DNA from: Flavobacteriales bacterium UBA6057
GTDB taxonomy: Bacteria > Bacteroidota > Bacteroidia > Flavobacteriales_G > Salibacteraceae
Assembly: GCA_002428995.1 (NCBI GenBank)
Contig: DIYJ01000010.1
Span: 62,001-126,000 of the forward strand
Direction of reading: 5' to 3'
DNA: 64,000 bases
Within the stretch, counting starts at the first letter, position 1; every line of letters begins with the position of its first letter. The position numbers were made by a program, and so were the translations under genes. Shown here in pieces: positions 39,986 to 48,348 of the stretch. The notes under the pieces were generated by a model. That model saw only the letters and a program-made list of their open reading frames with translations, ran no database searches and was not told the DNA's origin.

Positions 39986-40660
39986 ATGGAGTTGAAAAAA
40001 AATCCCGAGATCAGTCTCGAAAACAAACGCGGAGTTTACTTCCTGGCAGGGCTGTTAATTTCCCTGGGTGTTGTACTCATTGCGTTTGAATGGACCAAGT
40101 ACGAAGGCGAGGTTGCGTCTTTGGGAGAACTGCAGCTGGAGCTTGATGAAGAGGAAATGATTCCGATTACTCAGCAGCAACCACCGCCCCCGCCACCCCC
40201 ACCGCCCCAGACTACCATCATCGAGATTGTAGAGGATGATGAGGAACTGGAAGAAGAACTCGAGATCGAGGACACTGAAATTGACGAGGAAGAAGTAATC
40301 GAATTCGTTGAGATGGCTGAAGAAGTGGTGGAAGCACCACAAATTTTCCAGATTGTGGAGGAAATGCCGGTATTCCCCGGTGGAGAAGCAAAGCTGTTCG
40401 AATACCTCGGTAAGAACATGTCCTATCCTGCCATCGCCAAGGATGCAGGCATTCAAGGGATTGTTTACGTTCAGTTCGTTGTACTTGAAGACGGTAAGAT
40501 TGATCCAGACAATGTTGAGATTCTTCGTTCCGTACACCCAGCATTGGATAAAGAAGCGATTCGCGTAGTGAAGAGCATGCCCGCATGGACTCCAGGTCGT
40601 CAGCGTGGTAAGGCGGTTCGCGTATACTTTAAGTTGCCGATTCGATTTACGCTTCGCTAA
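39986..40660 (+). CDS. tonB: Energy transducer TonB, first of a tandem pair
   Basis: The 224-residue protein has a short cytoplasmic N-terminus, one membrane helix (~residues 17-35), a periplasmic linker with nine consecutive prolines (P66-P74), a highly acidic Glu/Asp stretch (~80-118) and a C-terminal TonB_C domain (~130-224) with FPGGEAKLFEYLGKNMSYP and the terminal PIRFTLR. It should couple the inner-membrane proton gradient (through ExbBD, not in the window) to TonB-dependent outer membrane receptors. The linker has an acidic arm where other TonB proteins usually have Lys-Pro repeats. A terminator follows at 40685. Confidence 0.9.
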   Translation: MELKKNPEISLENKRGVYFLAGLLISLGVVLIAFEWTKYEGEVASLGELQLELDEEEMIPITQQQPPPPPPPPPQTTIIEIVEDDEELEEELEIEDTEIDEEEVIEFVEMAEEVVEAPQIFQIVEEMPVFPGGEAKLFEYLGKNMSYPAIAKDAGIQGIVYVQFVVLEDGKIDPDNVEILRSVHPALDKEAIRVVKSMPAWTPGRQRGKAVRVYFKLPIRFTLR

Positions 40661-40684
40661 GCAACAAACGATACAATGACTTAC

Positions 40685-40712
40685 AAAGGCTCCGATGTTC
40701 GGGGCCTTTTTT
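40685..40712 (+). terminator. Intrinsic terminator between the two tonB genes
   Basis: AAGGCTCCGA (40686-40695) pairs with TCGGGGCCTT (40699-40708) with one G-T wobble and a 3-base loop, followed by a T run. It separates tonB1 from tonB2. Confidence 0.8.
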
Positions 40713-40816
40713 GTTGTGGGTCGTTGTTCCCTTTCTCAAGTCGACCGTTTTCTAGAGCGCCTTCCTCACCGTATACTGAAGCGCCTGACGCATGGGTTAT
40801 AGCCTGAAACAAACCC

Positions 40817-41521
40817 ATGAACACTACATCTGAAGTACAGAACAGCAGCGAGCGACACCGCTTCCTGCTCGGTTTGGTAATGGCTTTGTCCATCTCCCTC
40901 ATTGCCCTTGAATGGGGTAAGCGAATTGACTACCTGTCCAATCTTGTCGGTGCTGAAACTCCCGAAATTGACGATTGGATGGAGGAAATGATCCCCATCA
41001 CACGGATGACTACGGCTCCACCGCCACCGCCCAAACAGCCGCGCCCAACGGTGCCACCTCAACCGGTTACAACGCAAATCATCGTAGCGTCCAACGATTT
41101 ACCTGAACCGCAGACCATGGACCCCAGCGATCTCCCGGACTTTGATGACTTGGATGCGTTGGATCTGATGGGTGAGGAGGTAGTGACGGACAACATTCCC
41201 AGGTTACCATGGGCATTAACAGAACAGCCTTCCTTTCCTGGGGGCGATGTGGGCTTCAGGAAGTTCATGGACGAAAACCTCGAGTATCCGCGACTGCCAA
41301 GAGACCTGAACATCGGGGGAACAGTACAACTAAGCTTCGTCATCGGAAAGGATGGCAAGATCATCGATGAGAGCATCAAGGTGCTTGATTCTCCACACGA
41401 TCACCTGAGCAGGGAAGCCATTCGGGTGCTCAAAAAAATGCCCAAATGGAATCCTGGGAAGCAGGGCGTTTACCCGGTTCCTGTGTTCTTCAAATTTCCT
41501 GTGAGGTTCAGGGTGCGCTAG
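40817..41521 (+). CDS. Energy transducer TonB, second of a tandem pair
   Basis: The 234-residue paralogue of the preceding protein has the same plan: one helix (~residues 15-33), the shared segments ALEWGKR (vs AFEWTKY) and EEMIPIT before a proline-rich stretch (~residues 73-93, PPPPPKQPRPTVPPQP), an acidic DLPDFDDLDALDL region, and a TonB_C domain (FPGGDVGFRKFMDENLEYP to PVRFRVR). The linker differs clearly from the first copy. A terminator lies between the genes, so they can be regulated separately, though no promoter box is visible. Its stop codon shares the palindrome CTAG (41518-41521) with the stop of cysN on the other strand. Confidence 0.88.
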   Translation: MNTTSEVQNSSERHRFLLGLVMALSISLIALEWGKRIDYLSNLVGAETPEIDDWMEEMIPITRMTTAPPPPPKQPRPTVPPQPVTTQIIVASNDLPEPQTMDPSDLPDFDDLDALDLMGEEVVTDNIPRLPWALTEQPSFPGGDVGFRKFMDENLEYPRLPRDLNIGGTVQLSFVIGKDGKIIDESIKVLDSPHDHLSREAIRVLKKMPKWNPGKQGVYPVPVFFKFPVRFRVR

Positions 41522-42798
41522 AGCAACATACCGGCCCCAACAGTTTCGTTGGTGGCTTCATCGATCAGCACCAGACTGCCCGTGTTGCGGTTTCGCTGGT
41601 ATCGGTCCGTGAAAAGCGGAACGGTAGTGCGAATCGTAATGCGGGCAATGTCGTTCATGCCAATCTTCTTGTCCTCTTCCATGCGGTGCAGCGTATTGAT
41701 GTCCACTTTGTACTTGATGTCCTTTACAATGCAACGCGCATCGCGAGAGGTATGCTTCAAAGCGTACTTGCCATTCAGCTGCAGTGGTCGCTGGCTCATC
41801 CAGCACACCATCAATTCATGGTCTTGAGAGTTCTCAGGCTGGTTGTTAACCCGCACAATCATATCGCCTCGGCTGATGTCGATGTCATCTTCCAGCAGCA
41901 TGGTGCAAGACATGGGAGGGAAGGCTTCTTCCAGCTCGCCATCATAGCCATCAATCTTCGCGATCTTGGAAGTGAAGCCTGAAGGAAGTACCATCACTTC
42001 ATCACCCTTCTTGAAGATTCCACCTCCTACGCGACCAGCATAGCCTCGGTAATCGTGGTGCTCATTTGTCTGAGGGCGAATCACGTATTGAACCGGGAAA
42101 CGGCAATCAACGTGATTCTGATCACTTGCGATGTGCACGGATTCGAGCGTGTAGAGCAAGGTAGCGCCTTCGTACCAATCCATTTTTTCGGAGCGATCCA
42201 CTACGTTGTCACCCAACAGTGCGGAGATTGGTATGTAACGAATGTCTGAGACTTCCAGCTTGGATGTAAAGTCTTCCAACGAAGACTTGATGTTTTCGAA
42301 CACCTCCTTTGAGTAGTCTACGAGGTCCATCTTATTGATGCAGTAAACCACGTGCTTGATCCCGAGCAAGGATGCAATGAAGCTGTGTCGAGCCGTCTGC
42401 TCCACCAGCCCATGACGAGCATCCACGAGGATCACAGCAAGGTTTGCCGTGCTCGCTCCGGTCACCATGTTCCGGGTGTACTGAATGTGTCCCGGAGTAT
42501 CTGCAATGATGAACTTGCGCTTGGGTGTTGCGAAATAGCGATAAGCCACATCGATCGTGATTCCTTGCTCGCGTTCCGAACGAAGACCATCCGTCAGTAA
42601 TGCGAGGTTCACTTCACCTTCACCACCAATCTTCTTGCTGGCCTTCTCCACAGCCTCCAGCTGATCTTCAAAGATCTGCTTAGAGTCATAGAGCAAACGT
42701 CCGATGAGCGTGCTCTTTCCATCGTCTACGCTTCCCGCTGTGGTAAAGCGCAACAACTCCATGTCAAGGTATCCCGCTGTGCTATTGTTCTCAGTCAT
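41518..42798 (-). CDS. cysN: Sulfate adenylyltransferase subunit 1 (GTPase)
   Basis: The 426-residue GTPase drives adenylyl sulfate (APS) synthesis by CysD. An EF-Tu-like G domain shows GSVDDGKSTLIGRLLYD (P-loop), DTPGHIQYTRNM (switch II) and NKMDLVDYS; beta-barrel domains follow. No APS kinase is fused to it: kinase activity is in the separate cysC at the head of the operon. It is last in cysC-cysD-cysN and separated from cysD by 84 bases containing a degenerate palindromic repeat (42805-42882). It converges with tonB2, sharing CTAG at the stops. Confidence 0.96.
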   Translation of the reverse strand: MTENNSTAGYLDMELLRFTTAGSVDDGKSTLIGRLLYDSKQIFEDQLEAVEKASKKIGGEGEVNLALLTDGLRSEREQGITIDVAYRYFATPKRKFIIADTPGHIQYTRNMVTGASTANLAVILVDARHGLVEQTARHSFIASLLGIKHVVYCINKMDLVDYSKEVFENIKSSLEDFTSKLEVSDIRYIPISALLGDNVVDRSEKMDWYEGATLLYTLESVHIASDQNHVDCRFPVQYVIRPQTNEHHDYRGYAGRVGGGIFKKGDEVMVLPSGFTSKIAKIDGYDGELEEAFPPMSCTMLLEDDIDISRGDMIVRVNNQPENSQDHELMVCWMSQRPLQLNGKYALKHTSRDARCIVKDIKYKVDINTLHRMEEDKKIGMNDIARITIRTTVPLFTDRYQRNRNTGSLVLIDEATNETVGAGMLL

Positions 42799-42804
42799 TT
42801 TTTT

Positions 42805-42882
42805 CTTTTTGGCTGTCAGCCTTCAGTTACTAGCTATCAGCTGCATCTATGGATAGCTGATGGCTTGCGACTGATAGCTTTT
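42805..42882. repeat. Degenerate palindromic repeat between cysD and cysN
   Basis: The gap is made of related 9-12-base units, some inverted: GGCTGTCAGCC, GCTATCAGC, TAGCTGATGGCT, ACTGATAGCT. Adjacent copies can fold (AGCTATCAGCT with GATAGCTGAT). It looks like a cluster of small dispersed repeats and may form a hairpin in the cysDN mRNA. Whether it recurs elsewhere in the genome cannot be seen here. Confidence 0.5.
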
Positions 42883-43785
42883 CTAAAAGTATCCTTGTTT
42901 CTTTCTGTCTTCCATGGCCGCTTCAGAACGCTTGTCGTCTGAGCGGGTTCCCCGTTCTGTTACGCGTGTAGCAGCCACTTCGTCAATGATTGCTTTGAGG
43001 GTGGCCGCTTCAGAGGAAACAGCACCGGTGCAGGTCATATCTCCAATGGTGCGGAATCTTACCACCTTGTTCTCGGTCGTTTCTTCCGGTCTGCGGTTCA
43101 TGAACTCTCCGTTGGAGTAGATCACACCATCTCTGGTGAACACTTCACGCTCGTGGGCGAAGTAGAGTGAAGGCAATTCAATTTTTTCAGAGAGTATGTA
43201 CTGCCATACATCCATTTCTGTCCAGTTACTAATCGGGAAAACACGGAAGTTTTCTCCAAAACGCTTCATGCCGTTGAAGATGTTCCAGAGCTCTGGTCGC
43301 TGGTTTTTCGGATCCCATTGACCAAACTCATCGCGGTGTGAAAAGAAGCGTTCTTTCGCACGCGCCTTCTCTTCATCTCTTCGGGCACCACCCATACAGG
43401 CGTCAAACTTGTGCTTTTCGATGGTGTCCAGAAGGGTAACTGTTTGCAGGGCATTTCTACTGGCGTTGTAGCCTGTTTCCTCTACTACTTTGCCTTCGTC
43501 AATGCTTTCCTGAACCGAACCTACGATGAGGTCTACTTCGTTTTCCTTTACAAGGTCATCCCGGAACTGGATCGTTTCAGAGAAGTTGTGTCCCGTATCG
43601 ATGTGTACCAAAGGAAATGGAACCTTCGCTGGGTAAAACGCCTTTTTGGCGAGGTGAAAACACACGATCGAATCCTTACCTCCCGAGAAAAGGAGTGCTG
43701 GATTATCGAACTGCGCGGCTACTTCCCGAATGACATAAATGGCCTCGGACTCTAGCTCCTTCAGGTGCGTTAAATTGTACTTCAT
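42883..43785 (-). CDS. cysD: Sulfate adenylyltransferase subunit 2
   Basis: The 300-residue catalytic ATP sulfurylase subunit belongs to the PP-loop superfamily: LLFSGGKDSIVCFHLA (about residues 30-45) is the pyrophosphate loop, followed by the family segments PFPLVHIDTGHNF and GGARRDEEKARAKERFFSHRDEFGQWDPKNQ. It forms APS from sulfate and ATP with CysN. It is coupled to cysC by an ATGA overlap at 43782-43785. The C-terminus EAAMEDRKKQGYF is the typical CysD ending. Confidence 0.97.
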   Translation of the reverse strand: MKYNLTHLKELESEAIYVIREVAAQFDNPALLFSGGKDSIVCFHLAKKAFYPAKVPFPLVHIDTGHNFSETIQFRDDLVKENEVDLIVGSVQESIDEGKVVEETGYNASRNALQTVTLLDTIEKHKFDACMGGARRDEEKARAKERFFSHRDEFGQWDPKNQRPELWNIFNGMKRFGENFRVFPISNWTEMDVWQYILSEKIELPSLYFAHEREVFTRDGVIYSNGEFMNRRPEETTENKVVRFRTIGDMTCTGAVSSEAATLKAIIDEVAATRVTERGTRSDDKRSEAAMEDRKKQGYF

Positions 43786-44396
43786 AATGCTTGATCACTG
43801 ATAAATGGCAGAAGCTTCTCATAAAGCTCCTCACCACTTTCCTCGATGGTTTTTCCTTTGGTTTGGATCTCAATGCTCGGATGCTCAGGAGCCTCAAACG
43901 GAGCAGAGATGCCCGTAAAATCTTTGATCTCACCCGCACGAGCCTTTTTGTAGAGGCCTTTCACATCACGCTTTTCGCATTCTTCCAGCGGGGTGTTGAT
44001 GAATACTTCGATGAAGTCTTCTGTTCCGACAATGTCACTTGCCAAGGTTCGAATTTCCTTTGTAGGACTCACAAAGCAATTGATGCTGATGATACCTCCA
44101 TCCATGAAAAGCTTGGATACTTCGGCAATCCTCCGGATGTTTTCTTGCCGGTCGGCTTCGCTGAAGCTGAGACCTTTGTTCAGCCCCGAGCGAACATTAT
44201 CGCCATCCAGCAACTTGGTGAAGTAGCCATTGTCCAACAGCTTGCGTTCCAGATACTTGGCCAATGTTGTTTTGCCTGACCCTGAGAGTCCGGTCATCCA
44301 AACAACGCGCGATCGCTGTTTCAGGAAGGCCTCTTTTTCCTTCCGCGAAATGATCTCATCAAATACGCTGTATACGTTATTGCCCTCGGCTTTCAT
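43782..44396 (-). CDS. cysC: Adenylylsulfate kinase
   Basis: The ~204-residue enzyme phosphorylates APS to PAPS. The P-loop GLSGSGKTTLAKYLE sits about 35 residues from the chosen ATG (44396), as in well-known CysC proteins; DNVRSGLNKGLSFSEADRQENIRR and the FVSPTKEIR loop are family hallmarks. A further in-frame ATG at 44441 would add 15 residues but would place the start upstream of the promoter box at 44408-44415, so 44396 is preferred. It heads the cysC-cysD-cysN operon; the products supply PAPS. Confidence 0.94.
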   Translation of the reverse strand: MKAEGNNVYSVFDEIISRKEKEAFLKQRSRVVWMTGLSGSGKTTLAKYLERKLLDNGYFTKLLDGDNVRSGLNKGLSFSEADRQENIRRIAEVSKLFMDGGIISINCFVSPTKEIRTLASDIVGTEDFIEVFINTPLEECEKRDVKGLYKKARAGEIKDFTGISAPFEAPEHPSIEIQTKGKTIEESGEELYEKLLPFISDQAL

Positions 44397-44407
44397 AATT
44401 GAGCGTG

Positions 44408-44415
44408 CAAATGTA
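44408..44415 (-). promoter_or_regulatory. TAnnTTTG-type -7 box of cysCDN
   Basis: TACATTTG on the minus strand, an exact match, 11 bases upstream of the cysC ATG at 44396. The divergent deoC promoter lies 100 bases away. Confidence 0.45.
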
Positions 44416-44515
44416 TGAATAGCAGATGGGTTCGCATTCATGTAATGCTATTGGCCTTAGATGATCAATTACAATTTGATGTCTTGAGTTCATGACCGGC
44501 TATGATGGCAAATCT

Positions 44516-44523
44516 TAGTTTTG
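44516..44523 (+). promoter_or_regulatory. TAnnTTTG-type -7 box of deoC
   Basis: TAGTTTTG, an exact consensus match, ends 7 bases before the deoC ATG (44531), implying a very short leader. Confidence 0.5.
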
Positions 44524-44530
44524 ACCTCTT

Positions 44531-45445
44531 ATGGAGGCAACTGATTTAATTGCACAATATCGCGAGCATCCGGTGGACCAAATGGGAGTGCTTGACCGCA
44601 TTGCCAGGATACGCAGCCGGAGCATCAAAAAGGGTTCGAAGGTTCAGGGGTTGAAGATGGCGCTGAACATGATCGATCTTACCACTTTGGAAGGCGCTGA
44701 CACACCCAACAAAGTGCGCAACCTATGCTACAAGGCTATGCATCCGCATGATGCAGCTGATGGGCTTCCTTCCGTAGCCGCGGTATGTGTATATCCTTCA
44801 TTGGCGGCTGTAGCCAAAAAAGCGCTGGAAGGCTCTGGTGTCAAAGTCGCAGCAGTGGCGACCTATTTTCCCAGTGGACAAACCAATTTGAAGGTAAAGC
44901 TGGACGAGACGAACTATGCCATTAGCGAAGGAGCGGATGAAATTGACATGGTCATTTCCCGAGGCAAGTTCCTGGCTGGTGAATACACCTACGTGTTGGA
45001 CGAGATCATGGCGGTGAATGCCTTGTGTAAAGAACACAGTGTTCGGCTTAAGGTCATTCTAGAGACCGGTGAACTGGGCTCGCTGGACGAAGTGCGGAAG
45101 GCAAGCGATATTGCGTTGCTGGCCAATCCGGATTTCATCAAAACGAGCACAGGTAAGATCGGCCAGGCAGCGAACATGCCGGTTACGCTGGTGATGCTAC
45201 AGGCGATTTGGGATCACTATCAAAGAACCGGGGTGCAGGTGGGAATGAAACCTGCCGGAGGAATCTCCGATGCCAAAACTGCCCTTCATTACCTGAGAAT
45301 GGTGAAAGAAGTGCTCGGAGAAGAGTGGCTCTCCAACGAGTGGTTTCGCTTCGGGGCCAGCCGATTGGCCAATGACCTTTTAATGCAACTGATGAAACAA
45401 GAAACCGGTGCTTATCAGGCAGCACCATATTTCTCCAAAGACTAG
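44531..45445 (+). CDS. deoC: Deoxyribose-phosphate aldolase
   Basis: The 304-residue class I aldolase cleaves 2-deoxyribose 5-phosphate to glyceraldehyde 3-phosphate and acetaldehyde. The Schiff-base lysine segment is ANPDFIKTSTGKIGQ (about residue 200), with KVILETGEL before it and GMKPAGGISDAKTA after. It is longer than the bacterial norm of ~220-260 through an N-terminal helical extension (1-~45), as in the long-form DeoC subgroup. Two aldehyde dehydrogenase-family genes follow (4 bases to the first), which could oxidise the acetaldehyde formed. Confidence 0.95.
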   Translation: MEATDLIAQYREHPVDQMGVLDRIARIRSRSIKKGSKVQGLKMALNMIDLTTLEGADTPNKVRNLCYKAMHPHDAADGLPSVAAVCVYPSLAAVAKKALEGSGVKVAAVATYFPSGQTNLKVKLDETNYAISEGADEIDMVISRGKFLAGEYTYVLDEIMAVNALCKEHSVRLKVILETGELGSLDEVRKASDIALLANPDFIKTSTGKIGQAANMPVTLVMLQAIWDHYQRTGVQVGMKPAGGISDAKTALHYLRMVKEVLGEEWLSNEWFRFGASRLANDLLMQLMKQETGAYQAAPYFSKD

Positions 45446-45448
45446 AAT

Positions 45449-46888
45449 ATGAGCGAATCATGGAACCTGGCTGATGCGCCTGAAAGCACTTCTCATGTGA
45501 AGATCAAAGACCAGCAGGAGCTGTTCATTGATGGGAAGTTTCAGAAACCAACCTCGAAAAAGTACTTCGACACAATTAACCCTGCGAACGAGCAAGCACT
45601 TTCCAAGATCGCTCAGGCCGGGGAAAAGGATGTCGACAAGGCTTTTCAGTCCGCACAAAACGCCTACGACAAGCATTGGAAGTCGATGCCGGCAGCGGAG
45701 CGCGGTAAGTACATCTATCGGATCGCCCGGATGATCCAGGAAAAGAGCCGCGAGTTGGCTGTGATAGAATCTATGGATGGTGGAAAACCAATCCGCGAGT
45801 CGCGAGACATTGATATTCCACTGGCTGCGGCACACTTCTTCTACCATGCCGGTTGGGCTGATAAACTTGCCTATGCCTTCCCTCAGCGCAATCCTCAGCC
45901 GATTGGAGTGACTGCTCAGATCATTCCATGGAATTTCCCTTTGCTCATGGCCGCATGGAAGATCGCACCTGCTTTGGCATGCGGCAACACAGTGGTGTTG
46001 AAACCTGCCGAAACAACTTCGCTCACCGCTCTGAAACTGGCGGAGATCATTCAGGAGGCCGAGCTGCCACCCGGAGTGGTGAACATCATTACCGGAGCAG
46101 GTGAGACGGGTGCACTGATGACCAATCATGACATTCCGGGAAAACTGGCCTTTACCGGCTCTACCCACGTTGGGAAGATGATCTACAAGGCGGCACTTAA
46201 ACGTCAAAAGAAGGTGACGCTGGAATTGGGAGGCAAGGCAGCGAACATCATTTTTGAGGATGCACCAATTGAAGCAGCTGTGGAGGGAATCATCAATGGT
46301 ATCTACTTCAATCAGGGCCATGTGTGCTGTGCCGGATCGCGCCTCTTTGTGCAGGAAGCGGTGTATGATGAGGTATTGGCAAAACTGAAGAAGCGAATGG
46401 ACAACCTCATTGTGGGTGATCCGCTGGACAAAAACACCGACATCGGAGCCATCAACTCCAGAACTCAGCTTGATACCATTGAGCGCTACCTGGAAGTTGG
46501 AAAGAAAGAAGGGGCAGACATGTATCAAACAGATGCTGAGCTTCCCGGGAGCGGATACTGGTGTAAGCCAACGCTCTTCACCAATGTTGCGCAGAGCAAC
46601 AGAATCAGCCAGGAGGAAATCTTCGGTCCTGTGCTCGCCATCCAAACGTTCAGAACCATCGAAGAGGTGATCGACAAGGCGAACAACACACCCTACGGTT
46701 TGTCGGCCGGAGTTTGGACGGACAAGGGTTCGAAAATCTTCCAGCTTACCAAGGCGATGAAAGCCGGAGTTGTCTGGGCGAATACGTACAACAAATTTGA
46801 TCCGACCAGTCCATTTGGCGGATACAAGGAAAGCGGCTTTGGTCGTGAAGGTGGGGTGCATGGTTTGGAGGCTTATCTGACGTTTTAA
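45449..46888 (+). CDS. NAD(P)-dependent aldehyde dehydrogenase, catalytically complete
   Basis: The 479-residue protein is a full ALDH: oxyanion Asn in PWNFPL (N162), NAD-binding GSTHVGK (~residue 237), general base E259 in TLELGGK, nucleophile C293 in [11 protein letters not shown], and the closing EEIFGPV and [15 protein letters not shown] segments. Placed four bases after deoC, it probably oxidises the acetaldehyde released by DeoC. A 126-residue GxxExxY gene with inverted terminal repeats is inserted between this gene and its truncated paralogue. Confidence 0.94.
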   Translation: MSESWNLADAPESTSHVKIKDQQELFIDGKFQKPTSKKYFDTINPANEQALSKIAQAGEKDVDKAFQSAQNAYDKHWKSMPAAERGKYIYRIARMIQEKSRELAVIESMDGGKPIRESRDIDIPLAAAHFFYHAGWADKLAYAFPQRNPQPIGVTAQIIPWNFPLLMAAWKIAPALACGNTVVLKPAETTSLTALKLAEIIQEAELPPGVVNIITGAGETGALMTNHDIPGKLAFTGSTHVGKMIYKAALKRQKKVTLELGGKAANIIFEDAPIEAAVEGIINGIYFNQGHVCCAGSRLFVQEAVYDEVLAKLKKRMDNLIVGDPLDKNTDIGAINSRTQLDTIERYLEVGKKEGADMYQTDAELPGSGYWCKPTLFTNVAQSNRISQEEIFGPVLAIQTFRTIEEVIDKANNTPYGLSAGVWTDKGSKIFQLTKAMKAGVVWANTYNKFDPTSPFGGYKESGFGREGGVHGLEAYLTF

Positions 46889-46900
46889 GACTTAAAAACC

Positions 46901-46944
46901 TTTTAACCACAGAGCACATAGAGAAGCCGCAGAGTTCACAGAGG
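46901..46944 (+). repeat. Left inverted repeat of the GxxExxY cassette
   Basis: TTTTAACCACAGAG begins a purine-rich CACAGAG-type repeat region. Its first 14 bases are a perfect inverted copy of the right end (47403-47416); the inner parts are looser matches. This 'CACAGAG' flank is typical of GxxExxY genes. Confidence 0.75.
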
Positions 46945-46962
46945 TTTGACGGGTGATAGAGC

Positions 46963-47343
46963 ATGAAAGAGAACAACATATCCTATAAGATCATTGGCTG
47001 TGCCATAGATGTGCACAAGACTTTGGGGCCGGGTTTGTTGGAAAATGCCTACCAGGAATGTCTCTTTTATAAGCTCGGTAAGGAAGGCCTGAAGGTGGAG
47101 AAGGAAAAGCCGATGCCTCTGATTTATGAGGAAGTGAAAATGGATTGTGGTTATAGAATAGACTTATTGGTAGAAGATAAAGTTGTGATTGAACTCAAAA
47201 GTGTAGAAGCGCTAACTGATGTGCACATGGCGCAGGTACTGACTTACATGAAGCTTGGTGATTACAAACTTGGTTTGTTGATCAATTTCAATGTTGCAAA
47301 GCTGACCGATGGAATTCAACGATTAATTGATGGAGAGCTCTAA
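46963..47343 (+). CDS. GxxExxY protein (PDDEXK-type small nuclease-like family)
   Basis: The 126-residue protein carries the defining G-L-L-E-N-A-Y motif (residues ~24-30), preceded by IIGCAIDVHKTLGPG. The middle has GYRIDLLVEDKVVIELK, matching the D...E-x-K core of PD-(D/E)XK nucleases, and the C-terminus FNVAKLTDGIQRLI is typical. The family is widespread in Bacteroidota, often in multiple copies per genome, and its function is unknown. The gene is bounded by CACAGAG-type inverted repeats and separates two aldehyde dehydrogenase-family genes, so it appears to be an inserted mobile-like unit rather than part of the deoC pathway. Confidence 0.9.
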   Translation: MKENNISYKIIGCAIDVHKTLGPGLLENAYQECLFYKLGKEGLKVEKEKPMPLIYEEVKMDCGYRIDLLVEDKVVIELKSVEALTDVHMAQVLTYMKLGDYKLGLLINFNVAKLTDGIQRLIDGEL

Positions 47344-47373
47344 GACCAATAATCGCAAAGAAACCTTAGAATA

Positions 47374-47416
47374 CTCTGTGGCCTCTGTGACTCCTTAGTG
47401 CTCTCTGTGGTTAAAA
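47374..47416 (-). repeat. Right inverted repeat of the GxxExxY cassette
   Basis: Read on the minus strand this begins TTTTAACCACAGAG, identical to the left end for 14 bases, then continues with CTCTGTG/CACAGAG-type units. Together with the left end it brackets 46901-47416. Confidence 0.75.
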
Positions 47417-47426
47417 AAGAAAGAAC

Positions 47427-48290
47427 ATGACAAGACTAAACATCCAGAAAACCTATAAAATCTTCATCGGAGGAAAATTCCCGAGAACCGAATCCGGCAG
47501 ATTCTACGACCTGAAGAACAAAGAGGGAAAGCTCATCGCCAATCTTTGCCTTAGCTCACGAAAGGATTTCAGAAATGCAGTGGTAGCCGCTCGCAAGGCG
47601 CAGGCAGGTTGGGCAGGGAAAACCGCTTACAACCGCAGCCAAATTCTTTATCGCCTGGCCGAGATGTTGGAGTCTCGCAGCACAGCTTTTGTAGAGGAAA
47701 TGCAAGTTCTTGGATTATCCAAAGCGCAGGCAGAAGCAGAAACCACCGGTGCGATCGATACGCTGGTTTATTACGCTGGTTGGTGCGACAAATACACCGC
47801 ATTGTTCAGTTCGGTGAATCCGACTGCCAGTGCGCATTTCAACTTTACCGTGCACGAGCCGACAGGCGTAGTAGCACTTCTTGCTCCCGAAACATCACCG
47901 CTCCGTGGATTGATCCAAACCGTTGCTCCGATCATTGCCGGAGGCAACACCGTGGTAGCCCTTGCCTCCAATCAAATGGCGACCAGTGCCATTTCCTTTG
48001 CTGAAGTCATTCAAAACTCTGATGTTCCCGGAGGTGTGATCAACATCCTGACTGGAGATTCTGCAGAGTTGACGCCACACATGGCTTCGCACATGGATGT
48101 GAACGCGTTGGTGATCGCTCGAGACGGCTTGAGCGAAGAAGCGTTGGATGCAGTCACTGACAACGTCAAGCGCCTCGTGCAATGGACGGAAGAAGAAGAC
48201 TCTAACCCATATCGTATACTGGATTTGCAGGAAGCAAAAACGACCTGGCATCCCGTTCAGGTGAGTGCTGCGAGCAGTGGGGGATACTAA
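47427..48290 (+). CDS. Short non-catalytic aldehyde dehydrogenase-family protein
   Basis: The 287-residue protein aligns with the first ~60% of an ALDH (NAD-binding Rossmann domain; GGNTVVALASNQMATSAISFAEVIQ and VPGGVINILTGD are clear) but stops before the catalytic domain: no ELGGK base, no nucleophilic Cys, and the PWNFPL oxyanion segment is replaced by PETSPLRG. The frame is clean, with a natural-looking ending (KTTWHPVQVSAASSGGY), and no ALDH-like sequence follows in other frames. I recall similar short partners, ending in a WHP motif, next to deoC and a full ALDH in Actinobacteria, so this looks like a conserved pseudoenzyme rather than a broken gene. Confidence 0.8.
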   Translation: MTRLNIQKTYKIFIGGKFPRTESGRFYDLKNKEGKLIANLCLSSRKDFRNAVVAARKAQAGWAGKTAYNRSQILYRLAEMLESRSTAFVEEMQVLGLSKAQAEAETTGAIDTLVYYAGWCDKYTALFSSVNPTASAHFNFTVHEPTGVVALLAPETSPLRGLIQTVAPIIAGGNTVVALASNQMATSAISFAEVIQNSDVPGGVINILTGDSAELTPHMASHMDVNALVIARDGLSEEALDAVTDNVKRLVQWTEEEDSNPYRILDLQEAKTTWHPVQVSAASSGGY

Positions 48291-48348
48291 TCGCGTGCAC
48301 TGCTCAGTTGTTTGGTACGCACCTTAGGTTAATTTGTAAACTCGCAGC

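Noticed and set aside
45458..46861. Open frame of 467 codons on the minus strand
   Set aside because: It lies wholly opposite the complete aldehyde dehydrogenase, whose catalytic residues are all present; the antisense product is Cys/His/Arg-rich and shows no domain.
47427..48290. Short ALDH-family gene as a pseudogene or frameshifted copy
   Set aside because: No remaining ALDH sequence is found downstream in any frame, and the ending resembles that of short ALDH partners I recall beside deoC in other phyla.
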